From positions 62,001 through 126,000 of IMG/VR virus record IMGVR_UViG_3300025467_000007: a stretch of 64,000 nt of DNA; one strand, given 5' to 3'. Under the pieces are notes generated by a model that was not told the DNA's origin, searched no databases, and saw only the letters and a list, made by a program, of their open reading frames with translations. The position numbers and the translations under genes are program-made. The DNA comes from a virus. Below, in pieces: positions 30,001-38,216 of the stretch; positions within the stretch are counted from its first letter, which is position 1; every line of letters starts with the position of its first letter.

Positions 30001-30014
30001 AAATCAATAACTTA
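30001..30014 (+). repeat. Copy of the AAATCAATAACTTA element
   Basis: AAATCAATAACTTA overlapping the stop region of gene 46, in the same orientation as the copies at 10404 and 13992. Confidence 0.6.
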
Positions 30015-31730
30015 GGAGTTTGTGACTACGGAACTGAAATCGTTGGTCTTTTCAAAGCGGATGTTATTCTTAAACTTATCAAGAAGCACATCACCTTTAT
30101 GGGATATAACGAACACATTGGTGTTTTCACCCAACGTATCCATCACAGATAGGAAGTAATCAGTACCAGCCACATCAAGACTAGAATCAAATATCTCATC
30201 TAGTAATAGTAAGTTGGTGTTCACTGAGTTTTTCATCTTAGCGATCTGACGCCAAGTGAATAAGATTGCGAGATCTATACGCATCTTTTCTCCTTCAGAG
30301 AACGAAGCATAAGTGAACTCGTCTCTAAACCTAGATTTAATCGATTCATTGAACGATTCATCTAGTTCAAACTTAACAAAGAAGTCCATTGCGGACAGAT
30401 ACATGTTAATTAGTTTGTTCATTGCTGGTAGGTATTCACGTATGATAGTGGTCTTGATACCAGTATCCTTAAGCAGTACGCTGGAGATCTCTTGTAGTTG
30501 TTTCTCTTTCATGAGGTCTATCTTTACTTCATTCTTTGCTAATGCATCGTTAGCGAGTAACTTGATCTTATCTTTCTCAGAATCAATATCACCTTGTACA
30601 GATAACTCGTTGATCTCTTTCTCGAGTTGTTGGTTTGCTTTGATAAGCATGTTCATACCATTGATCTCTGTAGAGATAGAGATGTTTTTATCTTGTATTT
30701 GATTTAAGACGTCTTGTTTCTCTTGTAGGTCTACACTCAACTTAGTATAAGCTGAGTTCAGCGTATCCATGTTGGATGTGATCTGTTGTTTACTTTCAGT
30801 TATCTTACTAATGATCTTATCTTTATGTTCGTGCTGTATACCTTGCTCACACGATGGACACGTCTCATTACTTGTAAAGAACTCGATATGCTCATCAACT
30901 TGTGTAAGCTTTTGTGATAGCTTATTCATGTTTGATTTACACATATCAATATTTTTATCTACATCAGCTTTATCATGTAGTTTAGCATTCAACTGTTCGA
31001 TGTCTTTGTTCATGAGATCTACTAGCTGAGTCTTATCATTTATCTCGTTGATGTTGGCATCGATCTTATTTCGTAGTATCTGTACGTTTTGATCTTTAGA
31101 GTTTTGTAATGAATCAATCAAGCTCTTCTGTGCTTTAGCTTGTTCGGTGATGATACGGATCTCAGTCTCTACGGCAGATAGCTCTTCTTTATTCTCTGCT
31201 ATCTTTTCTTTGAGGATAGTATTCATCGTTGAGAATACCTTGATGTCAAGGATATCTTCGATGACTTCACGTCTTTGCCATACAGGTAACTGCATGAACG
31301 GTACAAAGGAAGCAGATCCTAATATCACTACCTGGGTGAAGGTTTTATAATTAAGTTTTAGGATCTGCTGTTCGAGGACTTTTTGATAATCTTTTACGGC
31401 TGCATCTTGGTTGATGATCGTTCCGTTCTGATATATCTCAAAGATATTAGGTTTGATACCGCGTACTACTCTATATTGGATAGGACCAATGTCAAACTCA
31501 ATCTCAACTACGCAGTTCTTTTGATTGATAGAGTTAACAAGTTGGTTCTTATTGATATCACGAAATGGTTTATTGAACAGTGAGAAGGTAAGTGCATCAA
31601 GGATAGTGGACTTACCTTCACCGTTTTTCCCAACGATTAAGGTTGTTGAGTGACCGTTTAGTTCTACTTTGTTTGGGGAATTACCTGTTGAAAGAAAGTT
31701 TTTCCAATTCACTGACTTAAATATTATCAA
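30012..31730 (-). CDS. 46: Recombination endonuclease subunit gp46 (Rad50/SbcC-like)
   Basis: A 572-residue SMC-like ATPase. Walker A GKNGEGKST at about 34-42, a central coiled coil interrupted by a CPSC zinc hook (NETCPSCEQG), signature SFSEGEKMRIDLA and Walker B LLLDEIFD. With gp47 it forms the Mre11-Rad50-type nuclease that resects DNA ends for UvsX recombination. T4 gp46 is 560 aa. It overlaps gp47 by 4 bases. Confidence 0.97.
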   Translation of the reverse strand: MIIFKSVNWKNFLSTGNSPNKVELNGHSTTLIVGKNGEGKSTILDALTFSLFNKPFRDINKNQLVNSINQKNCVVEIEFDIGPIQYRVVRGIKPNIFEIYQNGTIINQDAAVKDYQKVLEQQILKLNYKTFTQVVILGSASFVPFMQLPVWQRREVIEDILDIKVFSTMNTILKEKIAENKEELSAVETEIRIITEQAKAQKSLIDSLQNSKDQNVQILRNKIDANINEINDKTQLVDLMNKDIEQLNAKLHDKADVDKNIDMCKSNMNKLSQKLTQVDEHIEFFTSNETCPSCEQGIQHEHKDKIISKITESKQQITSNMDTLNSAYTKLSVDLQEKQDVLNQIQDKNISISTEINGMNMLIKANQQLEKEINELSVQGDIDSEKDKIKLLANDALAKNEVKIDLMKEKQLQEISSVLLKDTGIKTTIIREYLPAMNKLINMYLSAMDFFVKFELDESFNESIKSRFRDEFTYASFSEGEKMRIDLAILFTWRQIAKMKNSVNTNLLLLDEIFDSSLDVAGTDYFLSVMDTLGENTNVFVISHKGDVLLDKFKNNIRFEKTNDFSSVVTNS

Positions 31731-32785
31731 ACAACCTCCTGATTGATTGCTTCAATGTATAAGGATTTTACAAAGGTTTTAATAGCTTCCTTATCTCCCT
31801 CCGTTTGGATGGAATCAATGTAATTACCAAGAATACTAACAGTATCTTCCAAATTAATTTCAGCGTCGATGGTGCCTTCATTGAACTCAGAAAGGTCTTC
31901 GATGATTTTGACTTCATATGGTTGTTGTTCGTATAGTGTGTTAACAAACCTATCAAACTTATAGAGATCGGTTTTATTTATAACCACTAACTTAATGTAT
32001 TTGTCCTTTATATCTATGGTTGTAAGATCGATTGGCTCTACATCCTTATCATTATACTCGATCTTTTCATGTATAGTGAAAGGGTTTTGATGAAACTCTA
32101 ACTGTCTTGTCTCTGTGTCGAATACTGAGAATCCTTTTGGATCACTAGCATCTTGCCATGTCATCTCGTATGGAGTGCCAACATACTCGATGTTTTCTTG
32201 CTTTGATCTTGTATGGTAGTGACCAGATAATACACGTTCATACTTTGCAAACATCTCATGAGATAGACCTTCTTCTGAGTGCATACCTCGGTACATCGGG
32301 AATCCTGCTATCTCAAAATGACCCAAGCAGAGATCAGATTTACTGCTATCAATAAACTCAAATACATCATTCTCATTCTCCTTACAAATCCATGGTATAA
32401 GATCGATAGAAGCATTATCTTCGTGCATACGTGTAGGTTTATCGATCACTGTAATATTATCATACTCACCAAGTATCAATGATTGTGCATTGACAGCTAG
32501 TGATTCTTTCCAAAATATATCGTGGTTACCTAATAGAGTTATTAGTTGGATGCCTCTTGTCTTTAGTTCATCAAAGAAGTATCGTTTACATTCAGCGAGT
32601 GTATTGAAGTTAACAAACTTACGACGGTCGAATAGATCACCTAATTGATAGATGACTTTGATTTGATTTTGCTCCATGTATGGGAATAGGAAGTCTCTAT
32701 AGAACTTCTCCATGTATGTATGGAACTTTAATGAATCACCTCTAACACCGAAGTGTGTATCGCCTAATACAACAAATTTACTCAC
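31727..32785 (-). CDS. 47: Recombination endonuclease subunit gp47 (Mre11/SbcD-like)
   Basis: 352 residues. Phosphoesterase motifs LGDTHFG, LGDLFDRR, LLGNHDIF, CLGHFEI and LSGHYHTRS are all present. Start is uncertain: a GTG at 32785 sits 8 bases after GAGG and gives MSKFVVLGDTHFG, close to where T4 gp47 begins; an ATG at 32794 adds three residues. It overlaps the end of gp55. Confidence 0.95.
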   Translation of the reverse strand: MSKFVVLGDTHFGVRGDSLKFHTYMEKFYRDFLFPYMEQNQIKVIYQLGDLFDRRKFVNFNTLAECKRYFFDELKTRGIQLITLLGNHDIFWKESLAVNAQSLILGEYDNITVIDKPTRMHEDNASIDLIPWICKENENDVFEFIDSSKSDLCLGHFEIAGFPMYRGMHSEEGLSHEMFAKYERVLSGHYHTRSKQENIEYVGTPYEMTWQDASDPKGFSVFDTETRQLEFHQNPFTIHEKIEYNDKDVEPIDLTTIDIKDKYIKLVVINKTDLYKFDRFVNTLYEQQPYEVKIIEDLSEFNEGTIDAEINLEDTVSILGNYIDSIQTEGDKEAIKTFVKSLYIEAINQEVV

Positions 32786-33341
32786 CAAATTCATCCTCAA
32801 TAAAAGTGTCTAATGTAATAGTGTCGTCTTTTTTCTTTTTCTTCTTTTTCTTCATACGCTCTTCAAACCCTTCATCGAACGTACCATGTTGTTGCATAAA
32901 CCCGATGTAGGAGTTTTGAAAATCTTCATCGTTATCTGAACCTTGTGTTTCAAAGGATTCTACTGTTACGTCTCTAATTAGTTTACCACGGATATATGAT
33001 TGTTTCTTTTCTTTTTCTATACGTCTAAGGAATGCATAGTAGATTATCTGTGTAAAGTAACTGAAAGGATTAGATGATTTTTCAGGATCAAAGTTATCAA
33101 AGTACATGATACAGTTCTCGATGCCGTCTAGGATCATGTCATCTTTATAGGAATAGTTGATGAAGTTTGGTCTATTAGCAAGCTTGGTAGCTATCTTAAG
33201 TATACACTCACCAAGGTAGTTTGATATCTGGGGTTTTGGATCTCCACATGCCTCTGCTTCAGCAACCTGCTTCTTATACTTCTTAACTGCTTCAAGGAAG
33301 TCTGGATTGTTTACGTAGTGGACTGGTTTTTTCTCAGCCAT
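32778..33341 (-). CDS. 55: Late-transcription sigma factor gp55
   Basis: 187 residues from the ATG at 33341 (MAEKKPVHYVNNPDFLEA). The core YKDDMILDGIENCIMYFDNF and NPFSYFTQIIYYAFLRRIEK match the sigma region 2-like part of T4 gp55, which lets RNA polymerase recognise TATAAATA promoters. A poly-Lys tract (about 165-172) and the acidic end TFIEDEFGE may contact the clamp. Late boxes occur in front of the structural genes of this window. Confidence 0.93.
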   Translation of the reverse strand: MAEKKPVHYVNNPDFLEAVKKYKKQVAEAEACGDPKPQISNYLGECILKIATKLANRPNFINYSYKDDMILDGIENCIMYFDNFDPEKSSNPFSYFTQIIYYAFLRRIEKEKKQSYIRGKLIRDVTVESFETQGSDNDEDFQNSYIGFMQQHGTFDEGFEERMKKKKKKKKDDTITLDTFIEDEFGE

Positions 33342-33373
33342 GATGTGTTTCACCTTTATTAATAATTAAGACC

Positions 33374-33402
33374 ATTGTACTACATAGTTAGTATAAAGTA
33401 AA
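33374..33402 (-). promoter_or_regulatory. Early-type promoter (TTTACT class) of gene 55
   Basis: TTTACT (33402-33397), 17-base spacer, TACAAT (33379-33374). Upstream flank AATAATTTTACTTTATA equals that at 4.16 kb. Confidence 0.75.
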
Positions 33403-33408
33403 ATTATT

Positions 33409-33738
33409 TTATGCAGAGAATGATGAACCACACCCGCATTTAGATGTTGCGTTTGGATTTTTTATTGTGAATTGGGATGCGGCTAAAGTTGTTTCATATG
33501 CTATTTCAGATCCAGCTAAATACTGCATGCTCATAGCATCTACTAGTAACTTAACTTCATGCTGTTCTATGACAAAGTCGTCTTCATTTTGATTATCGTC
33601 AAATGTGAATCCATATTGAAATCCAGAACATCCTCCTCCTGATACGAATATACGTAGCATAAGGTTTGGAACATCCTCTTCTTTTAATAGGGCTTTGATC
33701 TTATCCGCTGCTGTTTGATCTATTGTTATTTGATCCAT
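33409..33738 (-). CDS. A-type Fe-S cluster carrier (IscA/ErpA-like)
   Basis: A 109-residue HesB/IscA protein. The three cluster-ligating Cys are at residue 37 (GGGCSGFQY) and at 101 and 103 ([11 protein letters not shown]), the exact family pattern. It matures Fe-S proteins. Phage copies are found in T4-like marine phages and may support host Fe-S enzymes during infection. It lies between gp55 and the Sm-like/UvsW genes. Confidence 0.93.
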   Translation of the reverse strand: MDQITIDQTAADKIKALLKEEDVPNLMLRIFVSGGGCSGFQYGFTFDDNQNEDDFVIEQHEVKLLVDAMSMQYLAGSEIAYETTLAASQFTIKNPNATSKCGCGSSFSA

Positions 33739-33747
33739 AAAAATAAT

Positions 33748-33776
33748 TGTACATTAAATTGGCAAAGCTGTATTAT
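33748..33776 (+). promoter_or_regulatory. Candidate rightward (antisense) promoter
   Basis: On the plus strand TTGTACATTAAAT (TGTACA at 33748-33753), 17-base spacer, TATTAT (33771-33776). It points into the minus-strand Sm-like gene and UvsW, so any transcript would be antisense. Confidence 0.45.
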
Positions 33777-33800
33777 AACTGTATGGGGTTTTTCAAGTGG

Positions 33801-34232
33801 TTAATGAATAGTTTTAGATGATTCTACTTGAATAGAGGGAAACTCTTCAAATTCTTCCATCCTATCTTTAAACATCGCCTGTAGTTTATCAGCTAGTTCT
33901 TGCATCTCGTTCGGGTTGTATGGTTCCGGAACTTGGGCGTTCATCGCGATGAAGTCATCGATCGCACGGTTATACTCGGCTTCATATTTTGGATCAAGGT
34001 TCTTAATGAATATTATCTGGTTCTTTTGAAATGTATACTCATCATCTCCGGCAAAGTAAGTATACGGAGACAATACAACGGATTCTGCAGGTCCATGGGA
34101 CGTCATCCGTGGGACATGCTTTACTATCATAGGAAATAATACGCTTATCTCATAATCATCTTCTTTTATGAGATGAGTTACGAGTTCTTCGCCTGTAACC
34201 AACTTCATTACGATGTAACGATCGCCGATCAT
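33801..34232 (-). CDS. Sm/Hfq-like protein (paralogue of 18643 gene)
   Basis: A 143-residue protein. The N-terminal VMKLVTGEELVTHLIKEDDY and the middle VVLSPYTYFAGDDEYTFQKN plus DPKYEAEYNRAIDDF parallel the protein at 18643-18948. A helical C-terminal extension (MQELADKLQAMFKDRMEEFE) is extra. Start ATG at 34232 overlaps the UvsW stop (ATGA). RNA binding is suggested only by the Sm-like description of such phage proteins. Confidence 0.65.
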   Translation of the reverse strand: MIGDRYIVMKLVTGEELVTHLIKEDDYEISVLFPMIVKHVPRMTSHGPAESVVLSPYTYFAGDDEYTFQKNQIIFIKNLDPKYEAEYNRAIDDFIAMNAQVPEPYNPNEMQELADKLQAMFKDRMEEFEEFPSIQVESSKTIH

Positions 34233-35722
34233 ATGTTTACCTCGTGGACTTTGTATTCGAACCGTTCATCTGAATAGATCTTGATTCGCTCTTCAAAGTG
34301 GTTAAATGTATGGTTCTTTCTTGTCTTATATTGTAAATCATCAGCTACATCATATAGTTTAAGGTGTGTCTTACCGTCTTTAAGCCTTAACCCACGACCG
34401 ATAGATTGGAGGTTTCGGATCTTAGACTTAGTAGGAGAAGCAAAGATAATGTTCTCTATACTAGGTATATTTATACCCGTGGAGAATGTGGCGTATGAGG
34501 CAACTATGATTGTATTATCATCAAGTTCGGTATTCTTACGGATGTCTTCACGATCTAATGTATCCACTCCGCCATGCACGAAGTATACCGTCTTGTCAGG
34601 GGCTTTAGTCTTTATCATATCATATAAGACAGCTCCATGTTTCTCTACGTATTGGAATAGGACAAGAGTGTTACCCTTACAGTTGATAGCAAGGTTCCTA
34701 ATAAACTTATTGCGGGCCTCATTTGATATGAGGAAGTCCATCTCTTCTTGGTACATATGTTCTTTACATGCTTTCCTTACCTCTTCCTTATACTTAAGTA
34801 AGATGCAGTTGATGTCTATGTTTACTACCTTACCAGAATCCATCAGTTCTTTTGTTGTCGTTACTCTATGAACTGGTCCAAATAAACCTTCGAGCGTGAG
34901 TTGGTTTAACTTTTTATTATCAATCGTACCCGTGGTACCTATACGATACTTAACATGCTTCATCTTTTCCATTATGGATATCAAGGATGTGGCTTTGAAT
35001 TGGTGCGCCTCGTCTCCAACTATGACGTCAAACTGCTCGAACCATTGTTTTGGTTGGGTGTAGATGGACTGCCAAGTGGTGATAAGGACGTTAGATGTTA
35101 TGTCGCGCGTAAAACCTGAATATAGTTTTTGGCAGTTAGACTTAACTGACCATCCATTATGCGATGAGTAGTCTTCAAAATCCGAATACATCTGCTCGAC
35201 TAATGATGTGGTAGGCACAACGATGATGATCTTACGATCCTCTTCAAGGTGCCATCTCATCAGACAATAGATCATGAATGATTTACCAGATGCAGTAGGT
35301 GATAGTAACACTGTACGGTTAAGGTTTAATGCTGTGCGTACTGCTTCTATTTGATAATCTCGTGGTGTTATTGGTTGACCACGACCGTACAAGTCAAGGT
35401 CATAGATGAACTTAGATATTTGGTCTAACGTGTAGTTATGTAGATCAAGTGGTTTTGGATAATCATCTGTTGGGTTGAACGTTAGCTCGTAGTTATTACG
35501 TTGTGCAAACTCTAAGACATATTGATATAGACCAGCGTATAATGTCTTCTTGATTAATGAGTACAGTCGAACCTTACCATCCCATAACCTAGCTTTAAAC
35601 TTAGGTGTAAACCTTGCACCAGGAACTTCGTAAGTAAAGAACGCTTCGAGTTCTTGCTCACAACCTAGATCGCCGTAAACACGGATGTTTACTTCATTAA
35701 TCTTTTCAATAGTTAATTTCAT
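34229..35722 (-). CDS. uvsW: UvsW recombination helicase
   Basis: 497 residues from the ATG at 35722 (MKLTIEKINEVNIRVYGD), overlapping the UvsY stop. Superfamily 2 motifs are LSPTASGKSF (I), GDEAHQF (II, DEAH), GTTGT (III), ASYATFSTGINIP (V) and QSIGRGLRLKDG (VI). In T4 UvsW unwinds branched DNA and R-loops and shifts replication from origin-dependent to recombination-dependent mode. T4 UvsW is 503 aa. Confidence 0.96.
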   Translation of the reverse strand: MKLTIEKINEVNIRVYGDLGCEQELEAFFTYEVPGARFTPKFKARLWDGKVRLYSLIKKTLYAGLYQYVLEFAQRNNYELTFNPTDDYPKPLDLHNYTLDQISKFIYDLDLYGRGQPITPRDYQIEAVRTALNLNRTVLLSPTASGKSFMIYCLMRWHLEEDRKIIIVVPTTSLVEQMYSDFEDYSSHNGWSVKSNCQKLYSGFTRDITSNVLITTWQSIYTQPKQWFEQFDVIVGDEAHQFKATSLISIMEKMKHVKYRIGTTGTIDNKKLNQLTLEGLFGPVHRVTTTKELMDSGKVVNIDINCILLKYKEEVRKACKEHMYQEEMDFLISNEARNKFIRNLAINCKGNTLVLFQYVEKHGAVLYDMIKTKAPDKTVYFVHGGVDTLDREDIRKNTELDDNTIIVASYATFSTGINIPSIENIIFASPTKSKIRNLQSIGRGLRLKDGKTHLKLYDVADDLQYKTRKNHTFNHFEERIKIYSDERFEYKVHEVNI

Positions 35723-36159
35723 TACATTCCAGCTAGGAACTTCTTCCATTCGATACCGTTTTTAAGTTGCCAATCTCTTGCTTTGATTTGCCCTAAGATA
35801 CCTTCGAGTAGGTAACCCATAGTCTCGAGGTATTCGATCTTTGTATTTAGTGTAATTAAATCTTGATCGCCTTGAAGGAACTCGTCCATCTCGTTCTTAA
35901 GTGGCTTGATTAGTTGATATGGTTGCCAACCTAAAGCTGCTAACTCTTCACGTGATAGTTCACCACGATAGTAGCGAAACTTATTCTTACGTAGCAGGTT
36001 GTATTCGGCTCTAGACTTAGTAAGGCGTAGCTTTACCTGAACCATTAGTTTGATGTACTTAGCATGGACCTTTGCTGTCTCAGTCGATGCTTCACCCAAA
36101 TGGTTGTCATCGATAAGACTGTCCTGCTCCCACATCGTTTGAATCTCTTCAATATTCAT
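35722..36159 (-). CDS. uvsY: UvsY recombination mediator
   Basis: A 145-residue helical protein (MNIEEIQTMWEQDSLIDDNH), similar in length to T4 UvsY (137 aa), with the conserved pattern AKYIKLMVQVKLRL, a central RKNKFRYYRGEL and a C-terminal IKARDWQLKNGIEWKKF. It loads UvsX onto gp32-coated single strands. Located directly upstream of uvsW and driven by the promoter at 36185-36213. Confidence 0.9.
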   Translation of the reverse strand: MNIEEIQTMWEQDSLIDDNHLGEASTETAKVHAKYIKLMVQVKLRLTKSRAEYNLLRKNKFRYYRGELSREELAALGWQPYQLIKPLKNEMDEFLQGDQDLITLNTKIEYLETMGYLLEGILGQIKARDWQLKNGIEWKKFLAGM

Positions 36160-36184
36160 AATTAAATCCGCTTATCAAAACTAC

Positions 36185-36213
36185 ATTATACCATAATAAT
36201 TAATTAATGTACA
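36185..36213 (-). promoter_or_regulatory. Early-type promoter (TGTACA class) of uvsY
   Basis: CTATGTACATTAATT (TGTACA at 36213-36208), 17-base spacer ending TATGG, TATAAT (36190-36185). Confidence 0.85.
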
Positions 36214-36216
36214 TAG

Positions 36217-36783
36217 TTAAATTATAGTAAAGAAAGTGTATCCAAAGGTTGCAGTCCCCGTCAGATATTGGATGTCGTCCACGTTTGATTGGAACTCAAG
36301 TGAGCCCAAGCTAATTGGGTGTAGATCTATAAAGTGAATAGATCTAACTGGAACATTATTACTGCCTAGGATCTGTAAGATACCATCAGAGTAGTTACCT
36401 ACTTGGGTGCCAAAGTTTGGAGTAAGGCTGTTTGATTGTGCTACACCAGAAGTACTATTTTGTGAACCATTAATCAAAGCTTGGTATTGTGCCCAATCTT
36501 GTGGGAAACCTAAACCTATTAACCAATTCCATATAGCGGAGTAGTTAGTCATCTTCTCATCTACCACAAAGTTGATGGTTAAATCGCCAAACCTAAGTAG
36601 TTCACCAGGAACTTTATTGATAGACAACGGTGTTGCCATGGCAACGTTTTCTAGTGTAACTTCAGGTAGCGTAGCTATCTGACAGAAGTATGTCACTTCT
36701 GGGATCTTAGTGATTGATAGTTGAAACCCGGTAGGTGATAATGGATTAATGCTACCTGGTACTGGACATAATGCGTTTGCCAT
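36217..36783 (-). CDS. Virion protein, tail-tube-like (gp19 paralogue)
   Basis: A 188-residue protein (MANALCPVPGSINPLSPTGF) with the two-sheet tail-tube pattern: FCQIATLPEVTLENV, GELLRFGDLTINFVVDEK and a C-terminal ISLGSLEFQSNVDDIQYLTG. It shares the fold signature with gp19 at 43584-44180. In other marine T4-like phages such a second tube-like protein lies next to gp23. A minor tube or baseplate role is inferred. Drive is from the late box at 36808. Confidence 0.75.
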   Translation of the reverse strand: MANALCPVPGSINPLSPTGFQLSITKIPEVTYFCQIATLPEVTLENVAMATPLSINKVPGELLRFGDLTINFVVDEKMTNYSAIWNWLIGLGFPQDWAQYQALINGSQNSTSGVAQSNSLTPNFGTQVGNYSDGILQILGSNNVPVRSIHFIDLHPISLGSLEFQSNVDDIQYLTGTATFGYTFFTII

Positions 36784-36807
36784 AATAATTTCCTTAACGT
36801 TATATAC

Positions 36808-36815
36808 TATTTATA
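36808..36815 (-). promoter_or_regulatory. T4-type late promoter TATAAATA
   Basis: Perfect TATAAATA between the gp23 terminator and the tail-tube-like gene. Confidence 0.75.
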
Positions 36816-36825
36816 TGCAATAAAA

Positions 36826-36843
36826 AGGGCTCTTTCGAGCCCT
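36826..36843 (-). terminator. Rho-independent terminator after gp23
   Basis: AGGGCTC/GAGCCCT stem with a 4-base loop, followed on the minus strand by TTTTATT. One of the clearest terminators in the window. Confidence 0.9.
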
Positions 36844-36874
36844 CTTTATCAATGTAGTGTCCTTGCGGATCTTA

Positions 36875-38206
36875 TTACATGAGATTTGTGACGGCAACTT
36901 TCCTGTAGTAGTAGTTCTTGTTAGCAACGATAACGTTGTTATCAGAATTACCATCATCTAAGTTAACAAATGGGTTAGCTACGATACCGTAACGTGTCTT
37001 GAAACCAATTTTTGGTTGGAAGCTATTAGGATCAACAGCTCTAACTAATTGGAGAGGAACGTATGGGCAATAGAATAAACCAGCATCAAATGCTGATGTA
37101 CCTTTGTAACCAACTACAAAGAATTGTGAACCATTTGCTGATGGGTTGTTACCGCCAGAATATGGATCAATGTATACTTTGTATTTGCCATTTAAAACAC
37201 CAGCGAATGTTGTTGAAGCTTCATCAACGTTCAATGATGTTGAAAGAGCTGGAGCGTAATCTAATACACCTGCCATAGCTAGAGCTGAAGCTGTATCTGA
37301 TGAGCAGATTAAGAAATTACCACGACCTCTACGAGTTTGTTGAGCAATCGCATTAGCTTCACGTTCGATTTGAAACAAGAGGCCTTTGAATTTTTCAACA
37401 GACCAACGACCGTTTGAGTCAACATCAAGGTCAAATGTACCAGCAGTAGCTGTACCGTATTGAGCACCAACTTTAGCACCGTAGTAAACTGTACGGATAA
37501 CTTCACGGTTGATTTCAGCAAGGATTTCAGTTGAAAGGATGTTGCTTAATTCACCTTCAGCATCTAAACCATGAACTGATTTCAAGTCTTGTGCTAACTC
37601 GATTGAGTACTCAGCTTTAAGAGCACGAGTCTTAGCAGTTACGCTAGTTTTTTCAATTGAGAAAGCCATTTGAGCGAAGTCAGCAGCAGGTGAACCTGTA
37701 CCTAATGCTTCAGCATCAGCTGTAGTAATACCACGGCCAGTGTTTGTGAAGTCATCAGTGAATGGGTTACCACCAGCATTTGGTGAAGTACCATCACCAC
37801 CGAAACCTGTATCAGCTTCGTTGAATAATGCTTCAGTGCCGTTTTGTTGTGTGTAACGTGATTTCATCGCGAAGATGAGACCAGTAGGTTGTGTCATTGG
37901 TTGAACGCCTGCGATATCGTAAGCGATCATTTGTGGCATAGCACGACGTACTAAAGCGATAAGTACTGGGTCGAAACCAGATACTGTACCAGTAGAAGCA
38001 CCAGCACCACCTAAACCAATACCAGAACCACCAGAGTTGCTAGGAGCAGCTTCGAAAAGAGCTTCAGCGCCTTTTTGCATTTCACGTTCTTGGTTTTCTA
38101 AAAGAATCGCAGTAACTTCCTTACGGTAGTTATCTTTGATTTCTGGGAGTGAGCTATGCTCTAAAATCGGCTCCCATTTTTTTACTAAGTCTTGACGAAT
38201 TGTCAT
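36875..38206 (-). CDS. 23: Major capsid protein gp23
   Basis: A 443-residue HK97-fold capsid precursor (MTIRQDLVKKWEPILEH). The propeptide likely ends at LFE|AAP near residue 52/53, which fits the gp21 cleavage rule (hydrophobic-x-Glu). Typical gp23 segments include ALVRRAMPQMIAYDIAGVQP, MAFSIEKTSVTAKTRALKAE and the C-terminal RYGIVANPFVNL. Gene order 20-21-22-23 is kept. Confidence 0.97.
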   Translation of the reverse strand: MTIRQDLVKKWEPILEHSSLPEIKDNYRKEVTAILLENQEREMQKGAEALFEAAPSNSGGSGIGLGGAGASTGTVSGFDPVLIALVRRAMPQMIAYDIAGVQPMTQPTGLIFAMKSRYTQQNGTEALFNEADTGFGGDGTSPNAGGNPFTDDFTNTGRGITTADAEALGTGSPAADFAQMAFSIEKTSVTAKTRALKAEYSIELAQDLKSVHGLDAEGELSNILSTEILAEINREVIRTVYYGAKVGAQYGTATAGTFDLDVDSNGRWSVEKFKGLLFQIEREANAIAQQTRRGRGNFLICSSDTASALAMAGVLDYAPALSTSLNVDEASTTFAGVLNGKYKVYIDPYSGGNNPSANGSQFFVVGYKGTSAFDAGLFYCPYVPLQLVRAVDPNSFQPKIGFKTRYGIVANPFVNLDDGNSDNNVIVANKNYYYRKVAVTNLM

Positions 38207-38216
38207 TTTGTTTTCC

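Noticed and set aside
34460-34467. Late-box sequence TATAAATA inside uvsW (and similar ones inside gp44 near 23512 and gp47 near 31977)
   Set aside because: They lie deep within coding regions without a suitably placed downstream gene start, so chance is likely in AT-rich DNA.
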